The notes below the pieces were generated by a model, which saw only the letters and a program-made list of their open reading frames with translations, did not search any database and was not told where the DNA came from. From assembly GCA_023666665.1 (NCBI GenBank), contig JAMPBN010000004.1, positions 1-64,000 of the forward strand: 64,000 nt of DNA, written 5' to 3'. Origin of the DNA: Prevotella sp. GTDB taxonomy: Bacteria; Bacteroidota; Bacteroidia; Bacteroidales; Muribaculaceae. Both the position numbers and the translations under genes were made by a program. Of the stretch, positions 47,326 to 56,384 are shown one piece after another. How positions within the stretch are numbered: the first letter of the stretch is position 1; every line of letters begins with the position of its first letter.

Positions 47326-49554
47326 TTATTTGGGGCCGTAGACGATTTCCACGTCGTCGACCCACATAGTTGCGCCTTCGCAGCCTACGAAGTAGTCGCC
47401 ATATTTTGAGGCGGTGCAAGTTACGGCAATCAGCTTGGGCTGGGCATCGCGGTAATACTCAAATGGGATGGTCAGCTCTATAAGGTCACTGCCGGGGGTA
47501 TTGTCGGTAAATACTTTTTCGCCATATGCAATGACATTGGATGCGTGACTGTCGAACAGACGCCAATGGTTGCTCCTGTTGGTGTGAACCACAAAGCCAT
47601 ATTTGCCCTTATACTGTTCGTCAGAGCCATTATAATCGTAGTCATCAAACAGTGCAGCGAATATATGACCCTCATCCTTTGCAGGTCTTGTTCCCAAGTC
47701 TTCCGGCCATGTCTTATCAGTCCAATCGGTATTGGTTTCATATTTTACCCACAGTTTAATGGCAACGGGTTTGATGTCAGAAGTCGGGAAGTCAAACGGA
47801 CGGCCAAAACCAACTATGCCGTTAGTGCCATCTGTCTCAAGGTATTTGCCAATAAAAACATTGCCTGCTGCAAATGCTCCAATGCCGAAGATGCCAACGA
47901 ACTGCGAACGCAACTGTGCGCAACTGCTGCCGGAGTGTTTATAGGTGGAAACCTTATTAGTTATATTTACATTCATCGTTGCAGAACCGTGGTTGCCGGA
48001 ATCCCAAAATTCCTGACCTGACGGCATCGGAATCTGTACTTTGCCGGCTACGTTGCCTGAACCACCTATGTGCCAGTTCTCAAAACTTGCATTAGGGAGT
48101 TGCGGGGCGGTCAGGGTGGTGAAGGTTGCTTCGTCGCCACTGTAAGCAGATTCTGTGCCATAGTTGGCAACTGCGCGGTATTTATATGCGGTTGAAAGTT
48201 CAAGACCGGTCACTGTGGCATAGTAGCTCTGGCCTTTGGCAAATGCGGCACGCGAGGTGGCTCCCTCAACGTATTGCCATTCGTCAGAGCCAACCGGAGC
48301 ATATTCAAAGCCGACAGATTCAACGCCGTCTTTGGCAATAGTACCCGAAAGAGTTGCCGACAGATATGACACTGCGCCATCGGCCACGGAGCCGGTAGCT
48401 ACCGGAGCCTCCGAGATGCGAAGAGTCAGCTTGGCCGTGGTGGTTTTGTTGCCGGAGTCGGTTGCAGAGATGGTGATTACGTAGGGTTCTTCGCTGTTGG
48501 GGAGGGCATTGAGATAGGTGTCTTCAAACACTAACTTAATCAACTGTGCTCCGGTGGCGGCATCTTTCTGTTCGACTTCGTAGAAGATACCTGCGGCGCT
48601 GAATTGGTCGCGATAGTCTTGGGTGGCGCGGATGAACTCAATGCCCTCAAGGCCGGGGAGGTTGGGAATGCCGGAGAGTTCGAGGCTCTTGACGGCAGAA
48701 GCTGCGCTGATGTAGACGCTCTTGCGGCCGATTGTGCCGTTCTCGCCGGCAACGGGGGCGTTGATGTCGAAGCCATAGCCGGTGATTGCCGGAGGAGTGG
48801 TGATTACAATCTCGTCTTCAATGGGGTCAGGAATGTCTTCAACCACGATGGTGATGAAGGCGGCACCGTCCATTTCGTCCCGGTTGGGGTTGGCAACCAC
48901 GTTGAGCACGTAGTGGTGGGTAGGTTCAACGTCGGCAATGGTGCCGTAGACGGTTTTCTGCTGGCCGTCGGTGGTGAACGTCAGGGCATAATCAAGGGTG
49001 TTGACATCGTCGGGCATAATGTAGTAGCCTTTCAGGTCGGGTTGGTTGCCATCAAAAGTCAGAGAGCCGCCCTTGTGGGAAATCACCATCGAGTAGTCGG
49101 AGATATGCTCGTCAATGTCGTCGGGATAGCTAACGGAAGCAACCACGTTGGCAATATGGCAAACCACCTCTACGGCCTGGGTTTTGCCGCTTTCAATGGT
49201 CACGGTTTCGTTGCCCTCAAACCAGCGGTCGTCAAACGAGGCATAGCTCAGAGTACCGGCCCATGCCTTGATGGTGTAAGTGCCAGAGATGAGCTTCAGA
49301 CCGGTTGCGGGAAGTTCGGAGAGGCCGTTATACTTGCGCACCACACCCTCATCGGAGTAGATCCAGAGTTTGGTCGATGCGGCAAGTTCCTCTTCGGTCT
49401 GCGTGCGGCTTTCAACCACTACGTCGCTATTGAAGCGGGTGGAGATAAACATTGTACCCTCGCCCACAGCAAGAGTCTGCTCTTCGGAGCAGCTCGAGAG
49501 TCCGGCAACGGCTATGGCAGCCGGAATCAGGTATGAAAAGATTTTCTTATTCAT
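47326..49554 (-). CDS. DUF4493/PCMD domain surface lipoprotein
   Basis: A 742-residue lipoprotein (MNKKIFSYLIPAAIAVAGLS, lipobox LSSC, Cys22, followed by SEE, which may favour surface export). Residues about 30-225 resemble DUF4493 (GEGTMFISTRFNSDVVVESR, LKLISGTYTIKAWAGT). A middle region with Ig/FN3-like modules (about 380-480) leads to a C-terminal PCMD (putative carbohydrate metabolism) domain of about 250 residues: NASFENWHI, then FGRPFDFPTSDIKPVAIKLW and the ending MWVDDVEIVYGPK. PCMD domains are jelly-roll-like and may bind glycans. Last gene of a four-gene operon with two related lipoproteins; gap of 25 bases to the previous gene. Confidence 0.82.
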   Translation of the reverse strand: MNKKIFSYLIPAAIAVAGLSSCSEEQTLAVGEGTMFISTRFNSDVVVESRTQTEEELAASTKLWIYSDEGVVRKYNGLSELPATGLKLISGTYTIKAWAGTLSYASFDDRWFEGNETVTIESGKTQAVEVVCHIANVVASVSYPDDIDEHISDYSMVISHKGGSLTFDGNQPDLKGYYIMPDDVNTLDYALTFTTDGQQKTVYGTIADVEPTHHYVLNVVANPNRDEMDGAAFITIVVEDIPDPIEDEIVITTPPAITGYGFDINAPVAGENGTIGRKSVYISAASAVKSLELSGIPNLPGLEGIEFIRATQDYRDQFSAAGIFYEVEQKDAATGAQLIKLVFEDTYLNALPNSEEPYVITISATDSGNKTTTAKLTLRISEAPVATGSVADGAVSYLSATLSGTIAKDGVESVGFEYAPVGSDEWQYVEGATSRAAFAKGQSYYATVTGLELSTAYKYRAVANYGTESAYSGDEATFTTLTAPQLPNASFENWHIGGSGNVAGKVQIPMPSGQEFWDSGNHGSATMNVNITNKVSTYKHSGSSCAQLRSQFVGIFGIGAFAAGNVFIGKYLETDGTNGIVGFGRPFDFPTSDIKPVAIKLWVKYETNTDWTDKTWPEDLGTRPAKDEGHIFAALFDDYDYNGSDEQYKGKYGFVVHTNRSNHWRLFDSHASNVIAYGEKVFTDNTPGSDLIELTIPFEYYRDAQPKLIAVTCTASKYGDYFVGCEGATMWVDDVEIVYGPK

Positions 49555-49579
49555 TTTTCTGTAAGGTTAGAGGGGGAGG

Positions 49580-50935
49580 TTATACGCGTGAATAAATTGT
49601 AAATGTCAGAGTCTTCTTGTTTCCGGCTTGGTCTGTAACATTCAAAACGAACGTGTTGGAGTTATTACCACCGTTGAGCATGCTCAGCAAGGGTTGTGCC
49701 ATAAAGGGAGTGAGGTCGATGTTCATTTCAGCCTTATCATAAACATCATCTTTAATCGGGAAACCGAGACCCTGAATTTTTGATTCAAGCACCGGGGTGC
49801 CGGGGTTTACCAGTGAGAATTTATTGGTGAGTTGAACCCCTTCGAGAATATCTTGAGTAAGACCGTCGTCAGATATGATTTCAACTACTACGTCTTCAAT
49901 CTTGTTGGGAACAGCAATGGTAACGGTATAACCACCCTTGTCGAGAAGTTCGGTGCAGGAAACGTTGCAGCCGTCGGTCAGGGTGCCGCCGAAGTTGATG
50001 GGCTCGTTGGGTTGGTCGGGGGTGTCATCGCCGCCGGGGCCGGGAGGGGTGGGTTCGTCGCCCTTGTTGGGGTCGTCGGGGTCGGGAATTTCAGGTTTCT
50101 GGCCGGGTTCGGCTTCACCGTCGTTGATTACTTCTTCCTTACCGGGGTCTACGGAGCCGTCAAGGGTCTCGTCGGTGTAGTCGTAGCTGATTGAGAGGCC
50201 GCCGACTTCCATGGTGCCCTTGGGTTCATCGGGGGTGAGGAGTTCGCCGCCGGCGTTGAAAGTAATCTGGCGGTGCTGACCGGCAGCAATGTCGGCATAG
50301 GTGCGGGTTGCGGTTTCCTCGCGACCGTCAACCGTGCCGGTAAAGGTTACTACCATAGTGGTAGAGCCTTCGAGGGGTGCAAAGTAGCCGCCGCGGTTTT
50401 CGTCGGCAGTGGTGTAGACGAGCTTGCCCTGGCCAACGAGTACGGTAACCTTGACGTTGTCGCCGAGTTGTTCGCGGAGTTTGTCGCTGAATTTAACGGT
50501 CACCTTGATCGAGGAGAACTTACAGCTGATGGGTTCCACAGTGGTAATCTTCTCCGACACGATAGTAAACTTCTCGGAAGTGCCGACGAAGTAGGGGTTG
50601 TCCCACTCGGCGTCTTTCACATCGTGAGAGCGCACGCCGATGGTGTAGTCGCCGGCGGGGAGGTCGATCGTAGCGTTGAGGTCGCCATATTTCTTGCTCA
50701 TAAACGGCTCGGCTTCGCCGTCGCGATAGAAGTCGAGCAGGAAGTTTGAAACGTCGTAAGCGGCACGTGAGGGTGCGTTTTTGATAACTTTTTCGGCATT
50801 GTTTACTTCAACGCCGGGTTTGTTGATGCCGGTTTTGCCAGAAGTGCCGGTGCCGTCGTCGAACATTGCGTCGGCAGCGCAAGAGCCGAGGGCAAGAGCT
50901 ATGGCAGCAAGAGCGGCTTGATATTTAAATTTCAT
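49580..50935 (-). CDS. DUF4493 domain lipoprotein without PCMD domain
   Basis: A 451-residue lipoprotein (MKFKYQAALAAIALALGSC, Cys19). Residues about 40-235 resemble DUF4493: VSNFLLDFYRDGEAEPFMSK, DLPAGDYTIGVRSHDVKDAE. A Pro/Asp/Glu-rich linker (about 275-305: PEIPDPDDPNKGDEPTPPGP) connects to a C-terminal beta domain of about 130 residues (ISDDGLTQDILEGVQLTNKF) that also occurs in the middle of its neighbours. It has no PCMD domain, unlike the genes on both sides. Third gene of the operon; gaps are 31 and 25 bases. Confidence 0.8.
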   Translation of the reverse strand: MKFKYQAALAAIALALGSCAADAMFDDGTGTSGKTGINKPGVEVNNAEKVIKNAPSRAAYDVSNFLLDFYRDGEAEPFMSKKYGDLNATIDLPAGDYTIGVRSHDVKDAEWDNPYFVGTSEKFTIVSEKITTVEPISCKFSSIKVTVKFSDKLREQLGDNVKVTVLVGQGKLVYTTADENRGGYFAPLEGSTTMVVTFTGTVDGREETATRTYADIAAGQHRQITFNAGGELLTPDEPKGTMEVGGLSISYDYTDETLDGSVDPGKEEVINDGEAEPGQKPEIPDPDDPNKGDEPTPPGPGGDDTPDQPNEPINFGGTLTDGCNVSCTELLDKGGYTVTIAVPNKIEDVVVEIISDDGLTQDILEGVQLTNKFSLVNPGTPVLESKIQGLGFPIKDDVYDKAEMNIDLTPFMAQPLLSMLNGGNNSNTFVLNVTDQAGNKKTLTFTIYSRV

Positions 50936-50966
50936 AATTTTATCGAAGTTAATTTATTAGCGTTGA

Positions 50967-53402
50967 TTAGTAAACAAGTTCCACGTCATCAACTACAAGA
51001 GTTGAGCCAAGGAAAGCATCAGAAGCAGAACCGGAACCTAAGCCGCCACTGGAGAGGCCATTTACATTATTGGATGTTAAGAAATTATCTGTAGCGGTTG
51101 AGCGGAATTTAATATTCACTTTTATACTTTTACCATTACTTCCGGCATAGTTAAAATCGGGGGTAGTTACCTTTGTAAAAGTAGCGGTTGGATCAAGTTG
51201 CTTGCTAAATTCACATACAGTCACATCGTTACAAGTTACTGTAATTTCAGCCAAGCCTTTATCGCCCTGATTGTCATAATCCGAATATGTATACCAAAAA
51301 GTTATAGCCGACGGTCGAGACTGAAGACTATAACCGGTATTATCTTCACCGAGGGTCAGTTCGCCAGCCCACACAGAAGACGGAGTTTTTGATATTGTTT
51401 TGGTTTCAACGCCTACAGTTCGTACAAACGCAGCAGTAGAACCTGATATATGTCCGTCAGACATACCTACGGCATCAATACACGAACGATAAGATTGGTA
51501 TGTTGCTTTTGAAAAAGACGTACCATTTGACCCAAACCAGGGTTCATTAGGGTTATTATAGTCTCTTGATACAGTCCACGCACCCAAATGACCATAGAAG
51601 TTTTGCGGTGTCCAGCTTTCCATATCGGCGCCGGGGATTTGGGCAGCGGCTTCGGTGGTGATTTCGACCTCGTTGGAAATCAGCGCTCCGACTTTGACAC
51701 GAATCTTGTGTTTCGTGGAAGGAGTCAGGCCACTAACATGCAAGTCGGTTCCGGAGAGGGAGGCAGTGGCTTTAGAAAAATTTGCGTATGAGTTGGTTGC
51801 GGAGTTAAAAGTGGCAACTTCGGCGGTAACTTCTTTGCCGTCGAGGGAGTAACCCTCGGTAGAGATTGACGCATAGAGCTGCTTGGCAAAGACATCGTTG
51901 TCGGCAACGGCTACCACGGGAGCGGGAGCGGCCGGCACGGTTACTTCGTCGGTGGTCAGCGCGCCAACGTTGCCCACAATCACCACGGGAATCTGAGCAT
52001 CGGCAGGAACTGCTATGGTAACTACATAAGCGCCCTCCTGCCCCTCTTTGGCGGCCACGTTGCTGATGGCGGTAGACTTGAACTGACCCGAGGTAGCAAG
52101 ATATTTGACTTGCAGCAGGCCGGTAAGGTCGGCGGTGCCGTTGTATTTAACGAGCACGTCAACGCTGCCTGCGCCATCGTAAGCTGCGCCCTCAATGCCC
52201 TCCATAGTGAGCGAGAGGTCGTCGACCTTTACGCTGAACGCCAGGGGCTCTTCGGAGGCAACCTTGCCGTTCTTGTCGGTAACTTTCAGCTCGAAGGTAA
52301 TGGGAGCGATTCCGGCGGCGGTTGAGGGGAGCGAGTTGATTACTTCGGTGAGTTCAAAGGCTGCGAGGTGGCCGGGATTGTTGAAGATGCCGATGTTTTT
52401 GAAGCCGAAGCTCTCGAGCAGGGTCTGCTGCGAGGCGTTTGCAGCTGCAAGGTCAATTTCCGTGGGCCAGCCTTCGGGCAGGTTGATGTCGTTGCCGCGA
52501 GTGGTAAGCACGGCAGACTTGATGCCGCCGCGGGCCTTGATGTCAACGCGCACGGGAGTGGTCAGCGGCGAACCGCTCACCTGGTTGATGGTTTCGCCGG
52601 GCTGAACGCCGGAGAGTTCCACTTCGGGGGCGGGCACGGAGAGGAGTTCGTCGGAAATGTCGACGGTGATGTCCTCGCGGGTCAGGGTTTCGTCGAAGGT
52701 CACGGTCAGGCCGCTGACTTCGCCGGCACCGTCGCCGCCGAGCTTGATGCCCAGGGTATAGCGGTGTTGCGCTTCGGCATCGAATTTGGCAACTTCGAGA
52801 GTGCCGCCCTTGCCGTTGGGCTTGGTAAAGGTAACGTCGAGAGTTACTTCGCCGGGTTTGAGGTAGGCGAAGCGCGACTCCGAGGTAGAGTATTCAATGG
52901 TTTGTCCACCAACGCTGTGGAGCGAGGCTTTCAGTTCGGTGAAGTAGTTGAGGGCCGCTTCATCGTATACAATGCCCACCATAGCCTTGGAGGGCACTGC
53001 GGTGAGTTCCACGCGGGTTGCCTTGCCCTCAGAAACCGTGAGTTGGGTTTCGCCGTAAACGGCGGGTTTTTCAAAGCCTTCATCGTCAGCATCGCCGTAG
53101 GATGCGGTCAGGGTATACTTGCCAACGGCAAAGCCACGGTCTGACGGGAAATTGCCGGCTGAGAACTCCTCGGAGTGCTTGCCGTCGGCAGATGTGAGAG
53201 TGAGGGTGAGGTCTTCAACCTTGATTTGGTCAAATTCGCTCACGTTCGAGCGTGCGGAGGGAGCACCCTTGACCGTGGCGTCATATTTAACGTCGGGCAG
53301 GATGGTTCCGGTCATATCGCCGAGGTCCATACCTTCGTCGCAGGACGCAAGCAGGCCAAGGGCGGCAATGACTCCAAAGCTCGTGAGTTGAACTTTTTTC
53401 AT
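50967..53402 (-). CDS. DUF4493/PCMD domain surface lipoprotein, largest copy
   Basis: An 811-residue lipoprotein (MKKVQLTSFGVIAALGLLAS, lipobox LASC, Cys21, then DEG). N-terminal DUF4493-like domain (about 40-235: FDQIKVEDLTLTLTSADGKH, FAVGKYTLTASYGDADDEGF), a middle part with cadherin/Ig-like segments, an FN3-like module near 500-580 (HVSGLTPSTKHKIRVKVGAL) and a C-terminal PCMD domain (from about 585: GADMESWTPQNFYGHLGAWT, ending STLVVDDVELVY). Domain order equals that of the 742-residue protein. The segment near 585-700 is AT-richer than its surroundings, which suggests recombination in the PCMD part. Second gene of the operon. Confidence 0.82.
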   Translation of the reverse strand: MKKVQLTSFGVIAALGLLASCDEGMDLGDMTGTILPDVKYDATVKGAPSARSNVSEFDQIKVEDLTLTLTSADGKHSEEFSAGNFPSDRGFAVGKYTLTASYGDADDEGFEKPAVYGETQLTVSEGKATRVELTAVPSKAMVGIVYDEAALNYFTELKASLHSVGGQTIEYSTSESRFAYLKPGEVTLDVTFTKPNGKGGTLEVAKFDAEAQHRYTLGIKLGGDGAGEVSGLTVTFDETLTREDITVDISDELLSVPAPEVELSGVQPGETINQVSGSPLTTPVRVDIKARGGIKSAVLTTRGNDINLPEGWPTEIDLAAANASQQTLLESFGFKNIGIFNNPGHLAAFELTEVINSLPSTAAGIAPITFELKVTDKNGKVASEEPLAFSVKVDDLSLTMEGIEGAAYDGAGSVDVLVKYNGTADLTGLLQVKYLATSGQFKSTAISNVAAKEGQEGAYVVTIAVPADAQIPVVIVGNVGALTTDEVTVPAAPAPVVAVADNDVFAKQLYASISTEGYSLDGKEVTAEVATFNSATNSYANFSKATASLSGTDLHVSGLTPSTKHKIRVKVGALISNEVEITTEAAAQIPGADMESWTPQNFYGHLGAWTVSRDYNNPNEPWFGSNGTSFSKATYQSYRSCIDAVGMSDGHISGSTAAFVRTVGVETKTISKTPSSVWAGELTLGEDNTGYSLQSRPSAITFWYTYSDYDNQGDKGLAEITVTCNDVTVCEFSKQLDPTATFTKVTTPDFNYAGSNGKSIKVNIKFRSTATDNFLTSNNVNGLSSGGLGSGSASDAFLGSTLVVDDVELVY

Positions 53403-53427
53403 AGAACGTTTTTTGATTGGTTTATGA

Positions 53428-54681
53428 TTAGTGTTTGATTATTTTTCCGTCTTTAATATAGAGTCCGCTGCCGGGATTGCTGACGCGGCGACCCAGGAGG
53501 TCGTAGTAGTTAGGAGTGGGGAGTGAGGAGTTAGGAGTTATCTGTTTGATGCCGGCCTGGCCGGTAACGCAGTCAACGTAGTCCGACAAGACTACGCGGG
53601 TAACGGCTTGACCTTCAACATACGTGGTATATTCCAGCGGAAAGCCGTAGGTGGGGTCGTAGACTACGTCGGAGTAGTTGTATTCTATCTGCTCTTTATT
53701 GGCTTCGTCATCGTTTTCCCAATAATATTCGCTGATTTCAGTTTCGATTCCCCAGGCATCAAATATATTGGTATTAAGGTAATGTTCAACGGCATATTCG
53801 CCGTTAAGGTCTTCATACGTGCGGCGTTGAATGTAGCTTACTCTGCCATCTTCTGTGGTGGTTTCAGTCGAGATAATGGTGTTTTTCATATTCTCGAAAC
53901 CGTGAAACAGGCCGGTCATCACCACGGTCGAAGTGTTGTCGGCGTAGGTGGCCGTGAAGTCGTAGTCATCGTAGGATTTGGAGCCGTTGTCGTTGCGGAA
54001 ATGGCCGGAGGCGAGGCGGTTATCGCCTGAAAAGAGGTCGGCAACATCCCAAATCTGGCCGTTGCACTTTTCCCACATCAGATTGGTGTAGCGCTCGCCA
54101 AAGCTCCAAATAAATGCATTGCCATCATGCATCAATTCCTGGAAAGTGATTTCGGTGGGCTTGCCGTCGTCGCCATATTTCAGTGTCAGGCGGCGTGTGG
54201 GGTCATAGATGCCGTCGTAGTAAACGGCAATTTCCGCCAGTGTGATGTTGCCGTTGTCATCGCGAGTTAGGTTGCGGTGGAAATTATTGCCGGGATAGGC
54301 GATGTCGCCGTCATATTCATATTCTTCGCTCACTATGACTGCGCCACAAATGGGGTCGTATTCACGTTTGCGCGTCTGCGATAGAATCCACTCGCCATTT
54401 TTCAGATAGAGCGTGGTGTCGGTTGCCATACGCCCCTCGGGGGTGTATGTAGTTATTATACGCAGCTTTTCTCCGGTGGTATATGTCTGAATTTCAAGGA
54501 TTGGGAGTCCGTGCTCATCATAAGAAATCTCTGAGTCGTAATTTTTAACGAGGACTGAGGGATTACGATCGGAGGGTTCTTCGATGGTTTGGCGCGTGGG
54601 GCGGTAAATGGGTTCCGCTGCCACGGCAGAGAGAGCTGCACCGGCGATACATAGCGCTGAAAGTACGTTTTTTATGTGCAT
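53428..54681 (-). CDS. Secreted YD-like protein with T9SS-type C-terminal domain
   Basis: A 417-residue exported protein (signal peptide MHIKNVLSALCIAGAALSAV). The body consists of degenerate YD-like beta motifs (YDEHGLPILEIQTYTTGEKL, LTRDDNGNITLAEIAVYYDG, LTLKYGDDGKPTEITF) such as occur in DUF4595-type and RHS-like secreted proteins. The C terminus is a short type IX sorting-like tail (NYYDLLGRRVSNPGSGLYIK). The residues before it (TPNSSLPTPN) are encoded by heptamer repeats at 53511-53538. First gene of the operon with the three DUF4493 lipoproteins; promoter at 54726-54755. Function unknown. Confidence 0.72.
   Translation of the reverse strand: MHIKNVLSALCIAGAALSAVAAEPIYRPTRQTIEEPSDRNPSVLVKNYDSEISYDEHGLPILEIQTYTTGEKLRIITTYTPEGRMATDTTLYLKNGEWILSQTRKREYDPICGAVIVSEEYEYDGDIAYPGNNFHRNLTRDDNGNITLAEIAVYYDGIYDPTRRLTLKYGDDGKPTEITFQELMHDGNAFIWSFGERYTNLMWEKCNGQIWDVADLFSGDNRLASGHFRNDNGSKSYDDYDFTATYADNTSTVVMTGLFHGFENMKNTIISTETTTEDGRVSYIQRRTYEDLNGEYAVEHYLNTNIFDAWGIETEISEYYWENDDEANKEQIEYNYSDVVYDPTYGFPLEYTTYVEGQAVTRVVLSDYVDCVTGQAGIKQITPNSSLPTPNYYDLLGRRVSNPGSGLYIKDGKIIKH
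53511..53538 (-). repeat. Heptamer array in the linker before a T9SS-type tail
   Basis: Four tandem heptamers on the plus strand: TAGGAGT, GGGGAGT, GAGGAGT, TAGGAGT. They encode the Ser/Pro/Asn-rich linker TPNSSLPTPN directly in front of YYDLLGRRV. A change of three copies would keep the frame; one copy would lose the sorting tail. Confidence 0.85.
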
Positions 54682-54725
54682 AATGGTCGGTTTTAAGACG
54701 TTTGCAATAAGCGCAAAATCGCCTC

Positions 54726-54755
54726 AAAGGTACGCATTTTTTGCGAAAAACCAAC
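54726..54755 (-). promoter_or_regulatory. Promoter of the DUF4493 operon
   Basis: Minus-strand TACCTTTG (54726-54733) and TTG (54753-54755), spacer 19. Leader about 40 bases before the ATG at 54681. Confidence 0.75.
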
Positions 54756-54786
54756 TATTTCTGCACAAAAATCCGCCGATTGTGAA

Positions 54787-56286
54787 CTATTGATGGGCGG
54801 GACGCAGTAGGTCGTTGACCGTCTTAACCGGATTGAAAGTCGATGCGGGCACTTCGACAAACACGGTGTTCCAATCGCTCATAGCGCCGTTCCAAAGGCC
54901 GGGAAGCTCCAGGGCTTGCAGCTCACGACCGTGGGCCGACTTTTGCGAGATGAAGCCTGTTGCTTGGTCAACGTAGCGGGGCAGGTCAAAGGGCTTGCCG
55001 TCAGCATCTTTAAGGTAGCAAACAAGGTCTACGGGGTTAAAGTGTGTGGCCTTGGCCATCAAGTCTTTAAATTCGGGGGCAATCTGATGGCTTTCAAGAA
55101 TTTGGGGTGACGACGAGCCGTCGGGGTTAACGGCAATAAACGGACCGCCGCCGGGTTCGCCCTCGTTCTTCACCATACCGCACACGCGCAGCGGGCGGTT
55201 GAGCTTGACAAGGAGGAAGCCCTCGAGGTCGGCATCGTTGAGCGCTTTCATTCGCGGGTCGCGCACTTGGAGCGTGTCGTGGAGGAACGCTATCATTTCG
55301 CGCTGACGGTCAATAGGGCAGTTGCCCGAGCGCAGCTCCTTAATATATTGCGCGATGGTGTCGTGGATAAGAATCATCTCTCCGGCAAGAATCTTTTTCC
55401 ATTTCACGGTAGAGGTGCGGTGAGAGTCGGGAACAACGTTGTCGATGTTTTTGATAAACACCACGGCGGCATCAATGTCGTTGAGGTTCTCGATGAGAGC
55501 GCCGTGGCCGCCGGGGCGGAAAAGGAGGTTGCCGCTGTCGTCGCGGAAGGGCGTACCGTCGGGGTTGGCGGCGAGAGTGTCGGTCGAGGCTTTCTGCTCC
55601 GAAAGGCTCACGTCTATCTTTATGCCATATTTGGCCTCGGCGGCGGGGACTGTCTGAGCGAGTTTCTGCTCAAAAAGGGCGCGATGGGCGGGGCTGACGG
55701 TAAAGTGGAGATGGAGAGTGCCACCCGGCGCGGCAGCCGTAGCCGCACCCTCGGCAATCTGCTCTTCAAGGGGGGTACGCGCTCCGGCGGGATAGTTATG
55801 AAACATCAGCAGCCCCTTGGGCAGCTGGCCGTAATTAAGGCCGGAACCGAGAATTATGCCGCCGATTATCTCCTTATACTTACCCTCTGCTTTCAGGTCG
55901 GCTACCGACTTGCCGTAGGAGTTGACACACACGGCGTTGAGCGACGTATAGAACGCAAACTTGTCGATATTGTCGATAACTTGCTGAATTTCGGGGGTCA
56001 TCTTGCCGGAGTCAACGAAGTTGAACAGCGCCTTAAACATACGCGAGGCGGCGCCGGAGGCGGGAACGAACTTACAAGCCTCGCCGCCATCGGCAAGAAA
56101 CATTGTCCAGCGCTGTTCGGCAGCGGCTTGCTGCTCTTCGGTCAGGCGCATAATGCCGTGGCCCGCAGTCGCGGAGTCAATGATTTCGAGAAATGGAAAT
56201 CCGGTAGCGAAACGTTTGAGCTGATCGTTAGCCTGCTGCTGAGAGATTCCTTTAGCTGCGAGGGTCTGTAAGTCTTTTTGTTCCAT
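54787..56286 (-). CDS. DUF4301 family protein
   Basis: A 499-residue cytoplasmic protein of the Bacteroidetes DUF4301 family. The N-terminal block CKFVPASGAASRMFKALFNF resembles the nucleotide-binding start of sugar nucleotidyltransferases (PASGxxxRM). Further blocks: LMFHNYPAGARTPLEEQIAE, FRPGGHGALIENLNDIDAAV, LNRPLRVCGMVKNEGEPGGG. It may thus be a nucleotidyltransferase-like enzyme, but no activity is established to my knowledge. Start MEQKDLQTLAAKGISQQQ. It is 98 bases downstream of tyrS, with a palindrome pair in the gap. Confidence 0.85.
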   Translation of the reverse strand: MEQKDLQTLAAKGISQQQANDQLKRFATGFPFLEIIDSATAGHGIMRLTEEQQAAAEQRWTMFLADGGEACKFVPASGAASRMFKALFNFVDSGKMTPEIQQVIDNIDKFAFYTSLNAVCVNSYGKSVADLKAEGKYKEIIGGIILGSGLNYGQLPKGLLMFHNYPAGARTPLEEQIAEGAATAAAPGGTLHLHFTVSPAHRALFEQKLAQTVPAAEAKYGIKIDVSLSEQKASTDTLAANPDGTPFRDDSGNLLFRPGGHGALIENLNDIDAAVVFIKNIDNVVPDSHRTSTVKWKKILAGEMILIHDTIAQYIKELRSGNCPIDRQREMIAFLHDTLQVRDPRMKALNDADLEGFLLVKLNRPLRVCGMVKNEGEPGGGPFIAVNPDGSSSPQILESHQIAPEFKDLMAKATHFNPVDLVCYLKDADGKPFDLPRYVDQATGFISQKSAHGRELQALELPGLWNGAMSDWNTVFVEVPASTFNPVKTVNDLLRPAHQ

Positions 56287-56318
56287 AGTTATGAGGGTTT
56301 TAAGGTTCTTAAATGGAG

Positions 56319-56378
56319 GTGGGGGACTTTAGCCCCCCACTCTTTTGAAGGCTGATGCGAGGGTCTAAAGGCCCTCGC
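56319..56378. repeat. Pair of GC-rich palindromes between tyrS and the DUF4301 gene
   Basis: First: GTGGGGG/CCCCCAC at 56319-56340, loop with CTTTAG. Second: GCGAGGG/CCCTCGC at 56357-56378, loop with CTAAAG, the reverse complement of the first. They lie 7 bases beyond the tyrS stop (56385) on the minus strand. Confidence 0.8.
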
Positions 56379-56384
56379 CTACTG

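Noticed and set aside
48604-49536. Plus-strand reading frame of about 310 codons
   Set aside because: Antisense to the lipoprotein gene with its lipobox and DUF4493/PCMD domains.
55267-56271. Plus-strand reading frame of about 330 codons
   Set aside because: Antisense within the DUF4301 gene, low-complexity composition and no recognisable motif.
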